A stretch of DNA of 10,216 nt from Pseudomonadota bacterium (GCA_021847165.1 JAJZUH010000064.1:1-10216), one strand, 5' to 3'. Shown: positions 1 to 8,431, numbered from the stretch's first letter. A program made the numbers and translations. Notes: generated by a model not told the origin, from the letters alone.

Positions 1-719
1 CCATGCTGCAGCGCGCCAGCATCTCCCTCTACTCCCGCCACTGGCGCGGCCATCTGTGGCGCGGCCTGTCCGGGTCGGTCGCAATGATGCTGTTTTTCTA
101 TTGCATCAGCATGCTGCCGCTGGCGACGGCGATCACGCTCAACTACACTTCATCGCTGTTCCTTGCGGTGCTGACCGTGCTGGTCCTGAAGGAGAAATTC
201 CACCTGCCCCTGAACGGCGCCCTGACGCTCGGCTTCGTCGGCGTGGCGCTGCTGCTGCACCCGACACTGGCGCAGGACCAGCTGCTGCCCGGTTTGCTCG
301 GCCTGGTTTCCGGCCTGCTCGCCTCGGTGGCGATCCTCAATGTGCGCCAGCTCAACGAACTGGGCGAGCCGGGCATGCGCATCGTGTTCTATTTCAACCT
401 GATCGCTTCGCTATGCAGCGGCGCATGGATGCTGCAAGAGCAGCTCCACAGGGTTGCGGCGAGCGACCTGCCGCTGCTCGTCGCCATCGGTGCATCGGCC
501 ACCTTCGCCCAGCTCGCCCTGACCCGCGCGCATCGCACCGGGCAGACGCTGGTGGTCGGCAGCCTGGCCTACAGCACCATCGTGTTCTCGGCGCTGTTCG
601 GGCTGATCATCTGGCATGAACTGCCCAGCTTCAGCGCATGGATCGGCATCGCGCTCATCATCGCCAGCGGCATGTTAAGCTTACGCCTAGCACCCACTCA
701 CACAGAGGCCAGCAAATGA
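1..719 (+). CDS. DMT superfamily (EamA-domain) permease, 5' end outside the window
   Basis: This is an inner-membrane permease of the drug/metabolite transporter superfamily; its substrate cannot be told from sequence. The visible 238 residues form a series of hydrophobic helices. A first EamA-type repeat is seen from about residue 20, where an RGLSGSVAMM segment is followed by MLPLATAITLNYTSSLFLAVL and an LKEKF turn, to about 85. A second repeat covers about 97-228, with AQLALTRAHRTG and a conserved YSTIVFSALFGLIIWHE segment. Family members are usually 280-300 residues with ten helices, so about 50-60 N-terminal residues, including helix 1 and most of helix 2, should lie left of the window. 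The first in-frame ATG (position 3) is therefore probably internal. The TGA stop (717-719) overlaps the ATG of the next gene by four bases (ATGA), which implies cotranscription and translational coupling. Confidence 0.88.
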   Translation, partial: MLQRASISLYSRHWRGHLWRGLSGSVAMMLFFYCISMLPLATAITLNYTSSLFLAVLTVLVLKEKFHLPLNGALTLGFVGVALLLHPTLAQDQLLPGLLGLVSGLLASVAILNVRQLNELGEPGMRIVFYFNLIASLCSGAWMLQEQLHRVAASDLPLLVAIGASATFAQLALTRAHRTGQTLVVGSLAYSTIVFSALFGLIIWHELPSFSAWIGIALIIASGMLSLRLAPTHTEASK

Positions 720-1063
720 TCACCATCGAAGAAGAAAACAACCTCGTCAACATCGCCGTGATGGGCGAGTTCACCATCGCCGACTTCAAGCAGTTCGAAG
801 AGCATGCACTGTACAAGCTCACGACGCCCGGCAAGGTGAACCTGCTGTTCGACCTGCGCGGGATGCTCGGCTACACACCCGATGTCGCCTGGGAAGAACT
901 CAAGTTCTTCCGCCGCGAGCATAACCACGATTTCAACCGGATCGCCGTGGTCACCGACAACCAATGGCTGGCGTGGCAGGCATGGCTGTCGCGTTTGTTC
1001 GTCGATGCCGACATCCGCGTATTCGACGATTACAGCGAAGCACAAAGCTGGGCCGAGCAATAG
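716..1063 (+). CDS. SpoIIAA-like / STAS-SEC14 fold protein
   Basis: This is a 115-residue soluble protein that resembles the SpoIIAA-like family (Pfam PF11964, STAS/SEC14 fold). Members are small cytoplasmic proteins with alternating strands and helices and mostly unknown roles. The family pattern is visible: an N-terminal strand followed by GEFTIADFKQFEEHA, a central strand NLLFDLRGMLGYT, then AWEELKFFRREHNHDFNRIAVVTDNQW, and a C-terminal DADIRVFDDYSEAQSWAEQ. I chose the ATG at 716 because it overlaps the upstream stop as ATGA, lies just after an AGAGG-like ribosome binding site (near 704-708), and removes a 26-residue low-quality extension that would lie inside the permease gene in another frame. 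It has no transmembrane segment or signal peptide. Coupling to the permease hints at a shared role, but this is only an inference. It is not the anti-anti-sigma factor SpoIIAA itself, and no kinase partner gene is nearby. Confidence 0.85.
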   Translation: MITIEEENNLVNIAVMGEFTIADFKQFEEHALYKLTTPGKVNLLFDLRGMLGYTPDVAWEELKFFRREHNHDFNRIAVVTDNQWLAWQAWLSRLFVDADIRVFDDYSEAQSWAEQ

Positions 1064-1081
1064 CATCCCTCCCCGCGCCAG

Positions 1082-1516
1082 ATGAGCATCCTGAGAGCAT
1101 TCTCGGTCGGCTTGCTGGCGTTCCCGCTGGCGGCCTGCGTCGTTGTCCCGGTGGTTGACCAGGAAGAGGCGCTGAGTTCTTCGTGTGAGACCTACACTAA
1201 AAGCATGACCCTCAGGGCGGTCGACTTCAATCCGAACTGCTCCAGCAACAACGGCGACTGCCTGGCTGCCGCGCTTGCCGTTTCTGCGGGGAGCGCGATC
1301 ATCTCCGGCAGTATCGTCCTTACCAACAACACCGTTCACTGGCTGGAATATCAGGGCTCATGCAGCGACAGCTACCTGAATGCCGCCAGGCAGAAATTCC
1401 TCGCCACCTTCGGCAGTGCGAAGCCCCGGCCCGCTGCCGGTCAGAAGCCGGAGCAGGAGGCCGGAGCCTCCCCGCCGTCCGCTCGCGGCCAGGGATCCGG
1501 CCCCGAACGCCAATAA
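1082..1516 (+). CDS. Putative small lipoprotein, unknown function
   Basis: I do not recognise a named family for this 144-residue protein. Its N-terminus is a clear type II (lipoprotein) signal: a basic residue at 5, a hydrophobic stretch at about 6-17, and the lipobox L-A-A-C at 16-19, so Cys19 would be lipidated and +1. The residue after it is V rather than D, which fits outer-membrane sorting, although Lol rules are uncertain here. The mature part has four more cysteines (35, 53, 60, 94), which could form two disulphides. It also has a hydrophobic small-residue stretch (61-80, rich in A, S, G, I) and a conserved-looking NNTVHWLEYQGSC segment (82-94). Residues 112-144 are rich in P, G, A, Q and E and are probably disordered. 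The gene starts 18 nt after the SpoIIAA-like gene, but its ribosome binding site is poor, so the start is the least certain part. A hairpin terminator follows at once. Confidence 0.72.
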   Translation: MSILRAFSVGLLAFPLAACVVVPVVDQEEALSSSCETYTKSMTLRAVDFNPNCSSNNGDCLAAALAVSAGSAIISGSIVLTNNTVHWLEYQGSCSDSYLNAARQKFLATFGSAKPRPAAGQKPEQEAGASPPSARGQGSGPERQ

Positions 1517-1519
1517 ATA

Positions 1520-1547
1520 AAAAGGCCCGCATCGCTGCGGGCCTTTT
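1520..1547. terminator. Bidirectional Rho-independent terminator
   Basis: A perfect 11-bp stem (AAAAGGCCCGC at 1520-1530, paired with GCGGGCCTTTT at 1537-1547) encloses a 6-base loop. It lies 3 bases after the lipoprotein stop on the plus strand and 20 bases after the rpmG stop on the minus strand, so it separates convergent units. Read on the minus strand the stem is followed by a longer T-rich tract (TTTTTATTTATT), so termination of rpmB-rpmG should be the stronger direction. On the plus strand the T run is only TTTT within the stem. Confidence 0.9.
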
Positions 1548-1567
1548 CGTCGGAATTCAAGCCGGAA

Positions 1568-1735
1568 TCACTTCAGCTTGGTTTCCTTGTATGCCACATG
1601 CTTGCGGGCCACCGGGTCGAACTTCATGAATTCGAGCTTTTCCGGGGTGGTGCGCTTGTTCTTGTTGGTGGTATAGAAATGCCCCGTACCGGCGGAGGAT
1701 TCCAGCTTGATCTTTTCGCGTGCGCCTTTTGCCAC
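1568..1735 (-). CDS. rpmG: 50S ribosomal protein L33 (GTG start)
   Basis: This 55-residue protein is bacterial L33 of the large ribosomal subunit, which binds 23S rRNA near the E site. The N-terminus [20 protein letters not shown], the following [15 protein letters not shown] and the end [11 protein letters not shown] match the proteobacterial L33 pattern and its usual length. There is no CXXC pair, so this is the zinc-independent form. The start is GTG at 1733-1735, with a good AAGGAG site 7 bases upstream (1743-1748). No ATG gives the expected N-terminus, so an ATG-only search would miss the gene. It follows rpmB by 12 bases, in the usual rpmB-rpmG order, and its ribosome binding site overlaps the rpmB stop. 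Confidence 0.96.
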   Translation of the reverse strand: MAKGAREKIKLESSAGTGHFYTTNKNKRTTPEKLEFMKFDPVARKHVAYKETKLK

Positions 1736-1742
1736 AGTCGTT

Positions 1743-1748
1743 CTCCTT
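1743..1748 (-). promoter_or_regulatory. Ribosome binding site that fixes the rpmG GTG start
   Basis: AAGGAG on the minus strand lies 7 bases upstream of the GTG at 1733-1735 and overlaps the first base of the rpmB stop codon. It supports a GTG start and coupled translation of L28 and L33. Confidence 0.8.
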
Positions 1749-1984
1749 TATACCTTCTCGCCGCGGGCACGCATCTCGAACAGGACAGCGTCGATGCCGT
1801 TCTTGTCGATGGTGCGCAGTGCAGCATTAGTCAGGCGCAAAGACACCCAACGGTTCTCAGATTCCACCCACAAGCGGCGACGTTGCAGATTCGGCAAGAA
1901 ACGACGCTTGGTTTTATTGTTCGCGTGGGAGATGTTGTTGCCCACCATGGGCTTTTTCCCAGTTACTTGACAGACGCGTGCCAT
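1748..1984 (-). CDS. rpmB: 50S ribosomal protein L28
   Basis: This 78-residue protein is ribosomal protein L28 of the large subunit. The diagnostic N-terminus [20 protein letters not shown], the [19 protein letters not shown] core and the C-terminal [16 protein letters not shown] match the family, and the length is the one usual in proteobacteria. The ATG at 1982-1984 follows a GGGGAA ribosome binding site (1991-1996). It heads a two-gene unit with rpmG. A candidate promoter lies in the 66-base gap after hisD, so expression need not depend on readthrough from the histidine genes. Confidence 0.97.
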   Translation of the reverse strand: MARVCQVTGKKPMVGNNISHANNKTKRRFLPNLQRRRLWVESENRWVSLRLTNAALRTIDKNGIDAVLFEMRARGEKV

Positions 1985-2019
1985 GACAATTTCCCCAACC
2001 AGTTTTTCAAAGAGGCGCG

Positions 2020-2048
2020 ATTCTACCTAAAGGCCCCCAAAGACACAA
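2020..2048 (-). promoter_or_regulatory. Candidate sigma-70 promoter for rpmB-rpmG
   Basis: On the minus strand TTGTGT (2043-2048) and TAGAAT (2020-2025) are separated by 17 bases, giving a leader of about 28 bases before the rpmB ATG. The -10 matches the consensus at five of six positions, while the -35 is weak (TTG only). The predicted mlaF promoter carries the same TAGAAT box. This is inferred from sequence alone. Confidence 0.5.
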
Positions 2049-2050
2049 CC

Positions 2051-3349
2051 CTACTTTCCTTTTCTGTACAGGGCGGACTGGGCATGGGCCTGCAAACCCT
2101 CGCCAAAAGCCAGAATCGAGGCGATTTCGCCCAATTTTTGGGCACCCTGGGGCGAAACCTGGATCAGGCTGCTGCGTTTCTGGAAGTCGTACACGCCCAG
2201 CGGCGAGGAAAACCGTGCCGTGCCCGAGGTCGGCAAAACGTGATTCGGCCCGGCGCAATAATCGCCCAGCGACTCGGAGGTATAACGCCCCATGAAGATA
2301 GCCCCGGCATGCTTGAGCTTGGGCAGCCAGGTCTTGGGGTCTCCCACCGACAATTCCAGATGCTCGGGGGCGATGCGGTTGCTGATACGGCAGGCCTCGT
2401 CCATGTCCTCCACATGGATCAACGCCCCGCGATTCTGCAGTGCGGTACGGATGATCTCCTTGCGCGGCATCTGCGCCAGCAGCTTGTCGGCACTGACCGC
2501 CACGGCCTCGATGAAGGCCGCATCCGGCGACAGCAGGATGGCCTGCGCCAGTTCGTCGTGTTCGGCCTGCGAGAACAGGTCCATCGCCACCCAGTCGGGG
2601 TCGGTCTTGCCATCGCAGATGACCAGTATCTCGGAGGGGCCGGCGATCATGTCGATGCCGCACACGCCGAATACGCGGCGTTTGGCCGAGGCGACATAGG
2701 CATTGCCCGGCCCGACGATCTTGTCCACCTTGGGAATGGAATCCGTGCCATATGCCAATGCCGCAACAGCCTGGGCACCGCCGATGGTGAACACGCGATC
2801 CACGCCTGCCAGGTAAGCGGCCGCCAGCACCAGCTGGTTCTTCACGCCATCCGGCGTGGGCACCACCATGATCAGCTCAGCCACCCCGGCCACTTTGGCG
2901 GGCAAGGCATTCATCAGCACGGAAGAAGGATAGGCGGCCTTGCCGCCGGGTACGTACAGGCCGACGCGGTCCAGCGGCGTGACCTGCTGGCCCAGCATGG
3001 TGCCGTCCTCGTCCAGATAGTTCCAGGAAACCTGCACCTGCTTCTTGTGATAGTCGGTGACGCGCCCGGCAGCCTGTTCCAGCGCATTTTTCTGGTCGGC
3101 AGGCAAACCGTCGAACGCGGCTTTCAATTCGGCTTTCGGCAATTCCATCGCAGCAGCATCGACCAGCGGCAGGCGGTCGAATTTGCGCGTGTATTCCAGC
3201 ACGGCCTCATCGCCGCGCTTCTTCACGTCGGCGAGGATGGCGGCGACAGTCGCCTCCAGCTTCTCGTCTGCAGTTTCCTCAAAGGCCAGCAGCTTGCCCA
3301 GCCTGGCTTCGAAATCGGGTTGCCGCGATGACAGTCTAGTGATGTTCAT
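2051..3349 (-). CDS. hisD: Histidinol dehydrogenase
   Basis: This cytoplasmic, zinc-dependent enzyme carries out the last two steps of histidine synthesis, oxidising L-histidinol to L-histidine with two NAD+. The protein has 432 residues, the usual length. The family signature is clear at 232-265 ([16 protein letters not shown], then [10 protein letters not shown]). Expected zinc ligands are Gln261, His264, Asp363 (in GDYCAGPNH) and His422 (in AHAQSA). The catalytic Glu-His pair is E329-H330 in [11 protein letters not shown]-binding segments VGLYVPGG (129-136) and [14 protein letters not shown] are present. The ATG at 3347-3349 lies 15 bases after the hisG stop, with no strong ribosome binding site, so it may depend on coupling. 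The next gene is rpmB, not hisC, which often follows hisD in related clusters. Confidence 0.97.
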   Translation of the reverse strand: MNITRLSSRQPDFEARLGKLLAFEETADEKLEATVAAILADVKKRGDEAVLEYTRKFDRLPLVDAAAMELPKAELKAAFDGLPADQKNALEQAAGRVTDYHKKQVQVSWNYLDEDGTMLGQQVTPLDRVGLYVPGGKAAYPSSVLMNALPAKVAGVAELIMVVPTPDGVKNQLVLAAAYLAGVDRVFTIGGAQAVAALAYGTDSIPKVDKIVGPGNAYVASAKRRVFGVCGIDMIAGPSEILVICDGKTDPDWVAMDLFSQAEHDELAQAILLSPDAAFIEAVAVSADKLLAQMPRKEIIRTALQNRGALIHVEDMDEACRISNRIAPEHLELSVGDPKTWLPKLKHAGAIFMGRYTSESLGDYCAGPNHVLPTSGTARFSSPLGVYDFQKRSSLIQVSPQGAQKLGEIASILAFGEGLQAHAQSALYRKGK

Positions 3350-3364
3350 GAATGACAGGCTCGC

Positions 3365-4003
3365 TTATTGTTTGACCGCCTGAGCGAAAGCATCCAGCAT
3401 CGGCTGGATCAGCGCCCGCTTGAGTTTGAGGGAGGCCTGGTTCACCACCAGCCGCGAGGAAATCGGCGCGATCTCCTCCACCGCCTTGAGATTGTTGGCT
3501 TTCAGCGTACCGCCGCTGCTCACCAGGTCGACGATGGCATCGGACAGCCCGACCAGCGGCGCCAGCTCCATGGATCCATACAGCTTGATCAGATCCACGT
3601 GCACGCCTTTGGCGGCGAAGTGTTCGCGCGCGGTCTTCACATATTTCGTCGCCACACGCAGGCGCGCGCCCTGTTTCACGGCCGACTCGTAATCGAAATC
3701 GTTGCGTACCGCGACCATCATGCGGCACCTGGCGATGTTCAGATCGATCGGCTGGTACAAGCCTTCGCCGCCATGCTCGTTGAGCACATCCTTGCCCGCC
3801 ACCCCCAGATCGGCGGCACCGTATTGCACATAGGTCGGCACATCCGAGGCGCGCACGATAATCAGGCGCACATCGTCGCGATTGGTGGGCAGGATGAGTT
3901 TGCGCGAGGATTCCGGGTCTTCCAGCGCGGTCACGCCTGCCGCCTGCAACAGCGGCAGCGTTTCGTCGAAGATGCGTCCCTTGGATAAGGCGATGGTGAT
4001 CAT
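3365..4003 (-). CDS. hisG: ATP phosphoribosyltransferase, short (HisZ-dependent) form
   Basis: HisG condenses ATP with PRPP, the first and controlling step of histidine synthesis. The protein has 212 residues from the ATG at 4001-4003 and starts [19 protein letters not shown], typical of the family. PRPP-binding and signature segments are intact, in particular [20 protein letters not shown] (146-165), followed by TLKANN. It lacks the C-terminal ACT-like regulatory domain of long HisG (about 290-300 residues), so by family knowledge it needs the HisZ subunit for activity and histidine feedback. No hisZ is in the window. An in-frame ATG six codons upstream (4021) is less likely, because it lacks a ribosome binding site, while the chosen start follows a GCAGGGA stretch. 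It sits between murA (48 bases away) and hisD (15 bases). Confidence 0.95.
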   Translation of the reverse strand: MITIALSKGRIFDETLPLLQAAGVTALEDPESSRKLILPTNRDDVRLIIVRASDVPTYVQYGAADLGVAGKDVLNEHGGEGLYQPIDLNIARCRMMVAVRNDFDYESAVKQGARLRVATKYVKTAREHFAAKGVHVDLIKLYGSMELAPLVGLSDAIVDLVSSGGTLKANNLKAVEEIAPISSRLVVNQASLKLKRALIQPMLDAFAQAVKQ

Positions 4004-4051
4004 GTCCCTGCTTCCAGTCATTTCAAACGGCGCTTGCTGCGCCCAATTGCA

Positions 4052-5332
<1,281 letters not shown>

Positions 5333-5629
5333 TTATGGTGTTGACGAGTGGCTCAATGGCAGCGTGTCGGCCACCCCATACAAGGCGGCGAGACTGCGCA
5401 GCCCGTCGGGAGCATTGACGATGACCAGTTTCGCCCCATGGCGCTGGGCGTTGCGCAGCCACCCGAGCAGCAGGCTCACTGCGGCGGAGTCGGCCGCTTC
5501 CACCTGGGCCATGTCGATGGTCCAGTCCTTGCCTTCCAGCGGCTGCATGGCCTCGGCGAATCCGGCGCCGATGGTATCCATCGTCAAGCGGCCGGACACC
5601 CGCATCAGACTGCCTTCGCGCTGAATCAC
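5333..5629 (-). CDS. mlaB: MlaB, STAS-domain subunit of the Mla lipid transporter
   Basis: This is a 98-residue single STAS-domain protein. In the Mla system MlaB binds the ATPase MlaF on the cytoplasmic side and supports assembly and activity of MlaFEDB. The STAS core is visible: VSGRLTMDTI (11-20), the strand WTIDMAQVEAADSAAVSLLL (36-55) with the Asp-Ser pair at 47-48 that marks the phosphorylation-site loop of the fold, and AKLVIVNAPDGLRSLAALYGV (66-86). The start is GTG (5627-5629) and overlaps the mlaC TGA as GTGA, so translation is probably coupled. The next ATG (residue 9) would remove the first strand. The position after mlaC and before murA supports the assignment, because the STAS domain alone is not specific. 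Confidence 0.9.
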   Translation of the reverse strand: MIQREGSLMRVSGRLTMDTIGAGFAEAMQPLEGKDWTIDMAQVEAADSAAVSLLLGWLRNAQRHGAKLVIVNAPDGLRSLAALYGVADTLPLSHSSTP

Positions 5630-6276
5630 TTGCTGCCTGCCTTCTCCGCCAGCGCGGCATTGGAGGCGGCCGTCTGGTTCTTCTCGGCCAGCGTCTTGAT
5701 CAGGCCGTCGATCCCGGCTTGCTGGATCTGGTCGGCGAACGTGCTGCGATAGCTGGTCACCAGGCTCACGCCTTCGACCGTCAGGTCATAGACCTTCCAG
5801 CCGTTCGGCATCTTTTCCATATCGTAATCCACCAGCACCGGCTGTTGCGAACTGCCCGGCTTGACGATGGAGGTTTTGACGGTCACTTCGGTCGCGGCAC
5901 CATCCAGCTTGAGCGGCTTGATCTCGACAACCTGGTCGCGATAGGAAGTGAACGCCTTGGTATAGGTGCGCACCAGCAGGATGCGGAACTCGTTCATCAG
6001 CGCCTGCTTCTGCTCAGGCGTCGCAGAACGCCACGACTTGCCCACCGCAAGGCGCGTCATGTGCTCGAAATTGAAATGGGGCAGGACCTTTGCATCCACC
6101 AGCTCCAGCATTTTTTTCTGGTTGCCGGCACGCAACTCCTGATCCTTGCGCACGACATCCAGCACCTCGCGCACCGTCTCCTTGATCAGCACATCGGGAT
6201 CGGGCACATCGGCACGCGCCGTCTGCGCCAGACACAGCAACAACACACCAGATAGCAGCACGAACATCTTTTTCAT
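5626..6276 (-). CDS. mlaC: MlaC, periplasmic phospholipid-binding protein
   Basis: MlaC is the periplasmic carrier that shuttles phospholipids between the outer-membrane MlaA complex and the inner-membrane MlaFEDB. The 216-residue product begins with a Sec signal peptide (MKKMFVLLSGVLLLCLAQTARA), with predicted cleavage after Ala22. The mature part has the tol-tam/MlaC pattern: VLPHFNFEHMTRLAVGKSWRSATPEQ, then FRILLVRTYTKAFTSYRDQ, and the end portion PNGWKVYDLTVEGVSLVTSYRSTFADQI. The ATG at 6274-6276 was chosen because it gives a normal signal peptide and follows a GAGAAG site. An upstream in-frame ATG at 6303 would add nine charged residues and overlap mlaD. The C-terminal 20 residues are Ala/Lys-rich and probably disordered. 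Confidence 0.95.
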   Translation of the reverse strand: MKKMFVLLSGVLLLCLAQTARADVPDPDVLIKETVREVLDVVRKDQELRAGNQKKMLELVDAKVLPHFNFEHMTRLAVGKSWRSATPEQKQALMNEFRILLVRTYTKAFTSYRDQVVEIKPLKLDGAATEVTVKTSIVKPGSSQQPVLVDYDMEKMPNGWKVYDLTVEGVSLVTSYRSTFADQIQQAGIDGLIKTLAEKNQTAASNAALAEKAGSK

Positions 6277-6299
6277 GGTCTTCTCTTTTCGTTTCCAGA

Positions 6300-6761
6300 T
6301 CACTTCTTCGAATCGGCACTGTTATAGAGGAATTTGCCGATCAGATCCTCCAGCACCACCGCCGATTGCGTCTTCTTGAATTCGTCGCCATTCTGCAGCA
6401 TCTTGTCGTCCCCGCCGGGGATCAGCCCGATGTACTGCTCGCCCAGCAGTCCGGAAGTCAGGATGTTGGCAAAGGTGTCCTTGGGGAACTGGTAACGCTT
6501 GTCGATGCTCATGGTCACCTTCGCTTCATAACGATCGGTATCGAGCACGATGCTGGTCACGCGCCCAACCAGCACGCCGGCGCTCCTGATCGAGGCGGTC
6601 GGCTTCAGGCCGCCGACGTTGGTAAAGTGCGCCTGCAGCTGATACGTATCCGACACGTTGTATGTGCTCAGATTGCCAACCTTGAGCGCCAGCACCACCA
6701 GCGCCGCAATACCCGCCACCACGAAGGCGCCTACCCACAAATCCAATGTAGTCCGTTCCAT
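6300..6761 (-). CDS. mlaD: MlaD, MCE-domain subunit of the Mla transporter
   Basis: MlaD is anchored in the inner membrane, and its periplasmic MCE domains form a hexameric ring through which phospholipids pass. The 153-residue protein has one N-terminal transmembrane helix (about 9-29), then an MCE domain at about 39-117. Family motifs are GLKPTASIRSAGVLVGRV (51-68) and the pore-loop segment LTSGLLGEQYIGLIPGG (101-117). It is shorter than the 183-residue E. coli protein, and the difference is at the C-terminus, after LEDLIGKFLY, where E. coli MlaD has a longer tail; the MCE fold itself looks complete. The start lies 4 bases after the mlaE stop, with a GAGGGG-type ribosome binding site inside the mlaE end. 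The stop is 23 bases before mlaC. Confidence 0.95.
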   Translation of the reverse strand: MERTTLDLWVGAFVVAGIAALVVLALKVGNLSTYNVSDTYQLQAHFTNVGGLKPTASIRSAGVLVGRVTSIVLDTDRYEAKVTMSIDKRYQFPKDTFANILTSGLLGEQYIGLIPGGDDKMLQNGDEFKKTQSAVVLEDLIGKFLYNSADSKK

Positions 6762-6765
6762 AACC

Positions 6766-7554
6766 CTAATCCCCTCGAAACATGAACGCGGTCAAAATAA
6801 AATCCAGCATCAGGATGACCAGCGACGATTGCACCACCGTGCGCGTAGTCGCCCCCGAAACACCCTCCGCCGTGGGCGGGGCATCATAACCCTCGAACAG
6901 CGCAATCACCGTCACCGCCACGCCAAACACGAAACTCTTGATGACGCCGTTCAGCACGTCATGCTGGAAATCCACTGCCGACTGCATCTGCGACCAGAAC
7001 GACCCCTCGTCCACGCCGATCAGCACCACGCCCACCACGTAACCGCCGAACACCCCCATCGCGGAAAACAGCGCCGCCAGCAAAGGCATGGAAATCACCC
7101 CTGCCCAGAAGCGCGGCGCCACCACGCGCGCGATCGGGTTCACCGCCATCAACTCCATTGCGTCGATCTGCTCGGTGGCCTTCATCAGCCCGATCTCGGC
7201 CGTCATCGCCGAACCCGCGCGGCTGGCAAACAGCAGGGCTGCCAGCACCGGCCCCAGTTCGCGCACCAGGCTCAAGGCCACCAGCGACCCCAGCGCAGAT
7301 TCGGAACCGTAGCGCTTGAGCGTCTCGTACCCCTGCAAACCCAGCACCATGCCGACGAACATGCCGGCCACCAGGATGATGATGAGCGACATCACGCCGG
7401 AAAAGAACATCTCGCGCACCGTCAGACGGAAGCGGCGGAAGCTCATGCCGGAGTAAAACAAAGTCATCAGGAAGAAACGCGCGCCATAACCGGTACGCCA
7501 GACGGCGTTGACCACGCGATTTCCGATGCCACGCAGACTGCGGACGATAGCCAT
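6766..7554 (-). CDS. mlaE: MlaE, permease subunit of the Mla transporter
   Basis: MlaE is the integral inner-membrane permease that pairs with MlaF. The 262-residue product has several hydrophobic helices (about 52-74, 88-112, 150-180, 203-220 and 240-258) and the highly conserved family block RELGPVLAALLFASRAGSAM, followed by TAEIGLMKATEQIDAMELMAVNP (98-140). The C-terminal EGYDAPPTAEGVSGATTRTVVQSS is also typical. The ATG (7552-7554) overlaps the last base of the mlaF stop (TGATG), which fits translational coupling. A much longer in-frame opening reaches to 8232, but its extra part is an out-of-frame reading of mlaF and does not look like protein. Confidence 0.97.
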   Translation of the reverse strand: MAIVRSLRGIGNRVVNAVWRTGYGARFFLMTLFYSGMSFRRFRLTVREMFFSGVMSLIIILVAGMFVGMVLGLQGYETLKRYGSESALGSLVALSLVRELGPVLAALLFASRAGSAMTAEIGLMKATEQIDAMELMAVNPIARVVAPRFWAGVISMPLLAALFSAMGVFGGYVVGVVLIGVDEGSFWSQMQSAVDFQHDVLNGVIKSFVFGVAVTVIALFEGYDAPPTAEGVSGATTRTVVQSSLVILMLDFILTAFMFRGD

Positions 7555-8354
7555 CAGGCATGCACTCCCAGATCGGTATTGAAATCGTTGCCGGGGTAAT
7601 GGAACGGGATCGGTCCGTCCATCTCGCCGTGCACAAACTGCTTCACGAACGCCTCGCCGGATGCGCGAATGTCGTCCGCCGTGCCTTCCGCAATGATCGC
7701 ACCATTCGCGACAAAATAGACATAATCCACGATCTTCAGCGATTCCTGCACATCGTGCGTCACCACGATGGAAGTCGCCCCCAGCGCATCGTTCAGCTTG
7801 CGGATCAGCTCGCCCACCACCGTCAGCGAAATCGGATCCAGCCCCGCAAACGGCTCGTCGTACATGATCAGCATCGGATCCAGCGCGATGGTGCGCGCCA
7901 GCGCCACGCGTCGCGCCATGCCGCCGGAAAGCTCGCCCGGCATCAGATCCTGCGTGCCATACAGCCCGACCGCGTGCAATTTCATCATCACCAGGTCGCG
8001 GATGATCTCCTCCGGCAGATCGGTATGCTCGCGCATCTGGAACGCCACGTTGTCGAACACCGTCATATCGGTGAACAGCGCGCCGAACTGGAACAGCATG
8101 CCCATCTTGCGGCGCAACGCATACAACCCTTCCCGGTCGAGTTCGTGGATCACCTGCCCATCCACCTTCACATACCCCCCGGTCGGCTTGAGTACGCCGC
8201 CGATATGGCGCAGCAAGGTCGTCTTGCCGCAACCGCTCAGCCCCATGATGGCGATCAGCTTCCCTTTCGGAAAGGACATGTTGATGCCTTTCAGGATCGG
8301 CCGGCTGTCATAGGCGAAATTGACGTCACGGACTTCCACCAGAGGTGTGGACAC
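7554..8354 (-). CDS. mlaF: MlaF, ATPase subunit of the Mla transporter
   Basis: MlaF is the cytoplasmic ABC ATPase that powers phospholipid movement by MlaFEDB. The 266-residue protein has all nucleotide-binding motifs: Walker A GLSGCGKTT (38-46), Q-loop Gln89 in LFQFGALF, the signature LSGGM (142-146), Walker B LIMYDE (162-167) with Glu167 as catalytic base, D-loop AGLD (170-173) and the switch His200. The C-terminal tail (about 240-266, GPIPFHYPGNDF) is the extension by which MlaF family proteins contact the partner subunit and MlaB. The start is GTG (8352-8354), chosen because it gives the normal N-terminus (MSTPLVEVRDVNFAY); the ribosome binding site is weak (AGG). It is the first gene of the minus-strand run and lies about 27 bases after a predicted transcription start. 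Confidence 0.96.
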   Translation of the reverse strand: MSTPLVEVRDVNFAYDSRPILKGINMSFPKGKLIAIMGLSGCGKTTLLRHIGGVLKPTGGYVKVDGQVIHELDREGLYALRRKMGMLFQFGALFTDMTVFDNVAFQMREHTDLPEEIIRDLVMMKLHAVGLYGTQDLMPGELSGGMARRVALARTIALDPMLIMYDEPFAGLDPISLTVVGELIRKLNDALGATSIVVTHDVQESLKIVDYVYFVANGAIIAEGTADDIRASGEAFVKQFVHGEMDGPIPFHYPGNDFNTDLGVHA

Positions 8355-8387
8355 TGGATAACCTAATCGCTCGTTGAAGAGGGGCGC

Positions 8388-8417
8388 ATTCTAAACTACG
8401 CCGCCGCAACTTGGAAA
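8388..8417 (-). promoter_or_regulatory. Candidate sigma-70 promoter for the mla-murA-his run
   Basis: On the minus strand TTTCCA (8412-8417) and TAGAAT (8388-8393) are separated by 18 bases. The -10 matches the consensus at five of six positions, the -35 at four of six. Transcription would start near 8381, giving a leader of about 27 bases before the mlaF GTG. No later promoter is obvious before hisD, so this may drive all eight genes. Inferred from sequence only. Confidence 0.5.
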
Positions 8418-8431
8418 CACGCCGGAACTTG
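8408..8431. repeat. Short direct repeat AACTTG in the divergent promoter region
   Basis: AACTTG occurs at 8408-8413 and again at 8426-8431, 18 bases from start to start. The first copy touches the predicted -35 of the mlaF promoter and the second the predicted -35 of the regulator promoter. A second pair, CATGCG, is at 8437-8442 and 8459-8464. Six-base repeats can arise by chance; a role as an operator is a guess. Confidence 0.3.

Noticed and set aside
698..1339. A 213-codon minus-strand open frame opposite the SpoIIAA-like and lipoprotein genes
   Set aside because: It has no motif or ribosome binding site. The plus-strand genes are better supported by the family pattern, the ATGA overlap and the lipobox.
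1598..3331. A 577-codon open frame on the plus strand opposite rpmB and hisD
   Set aside because: Its translation is rich in His, Gln, Arg and Gly with no recognisable domain, and it runs antisense to clear hisD, rpmB and rpmG genes. It is a GC-rich shadow.
6658..7599. A 313-codon plus-strand open frame opposite mlaE and mlaD
   Set aside because: It is His/Arg/Gln-rich shadow translation antisense to two well-supported genes.
7555..8232. An N-terminal extension of about 226 codons on mlaE
   Set aside because: The extension reads mlaF out of frame. The real MlaE start at 7554 gives a normal family length and overlaps the mlaF stop.
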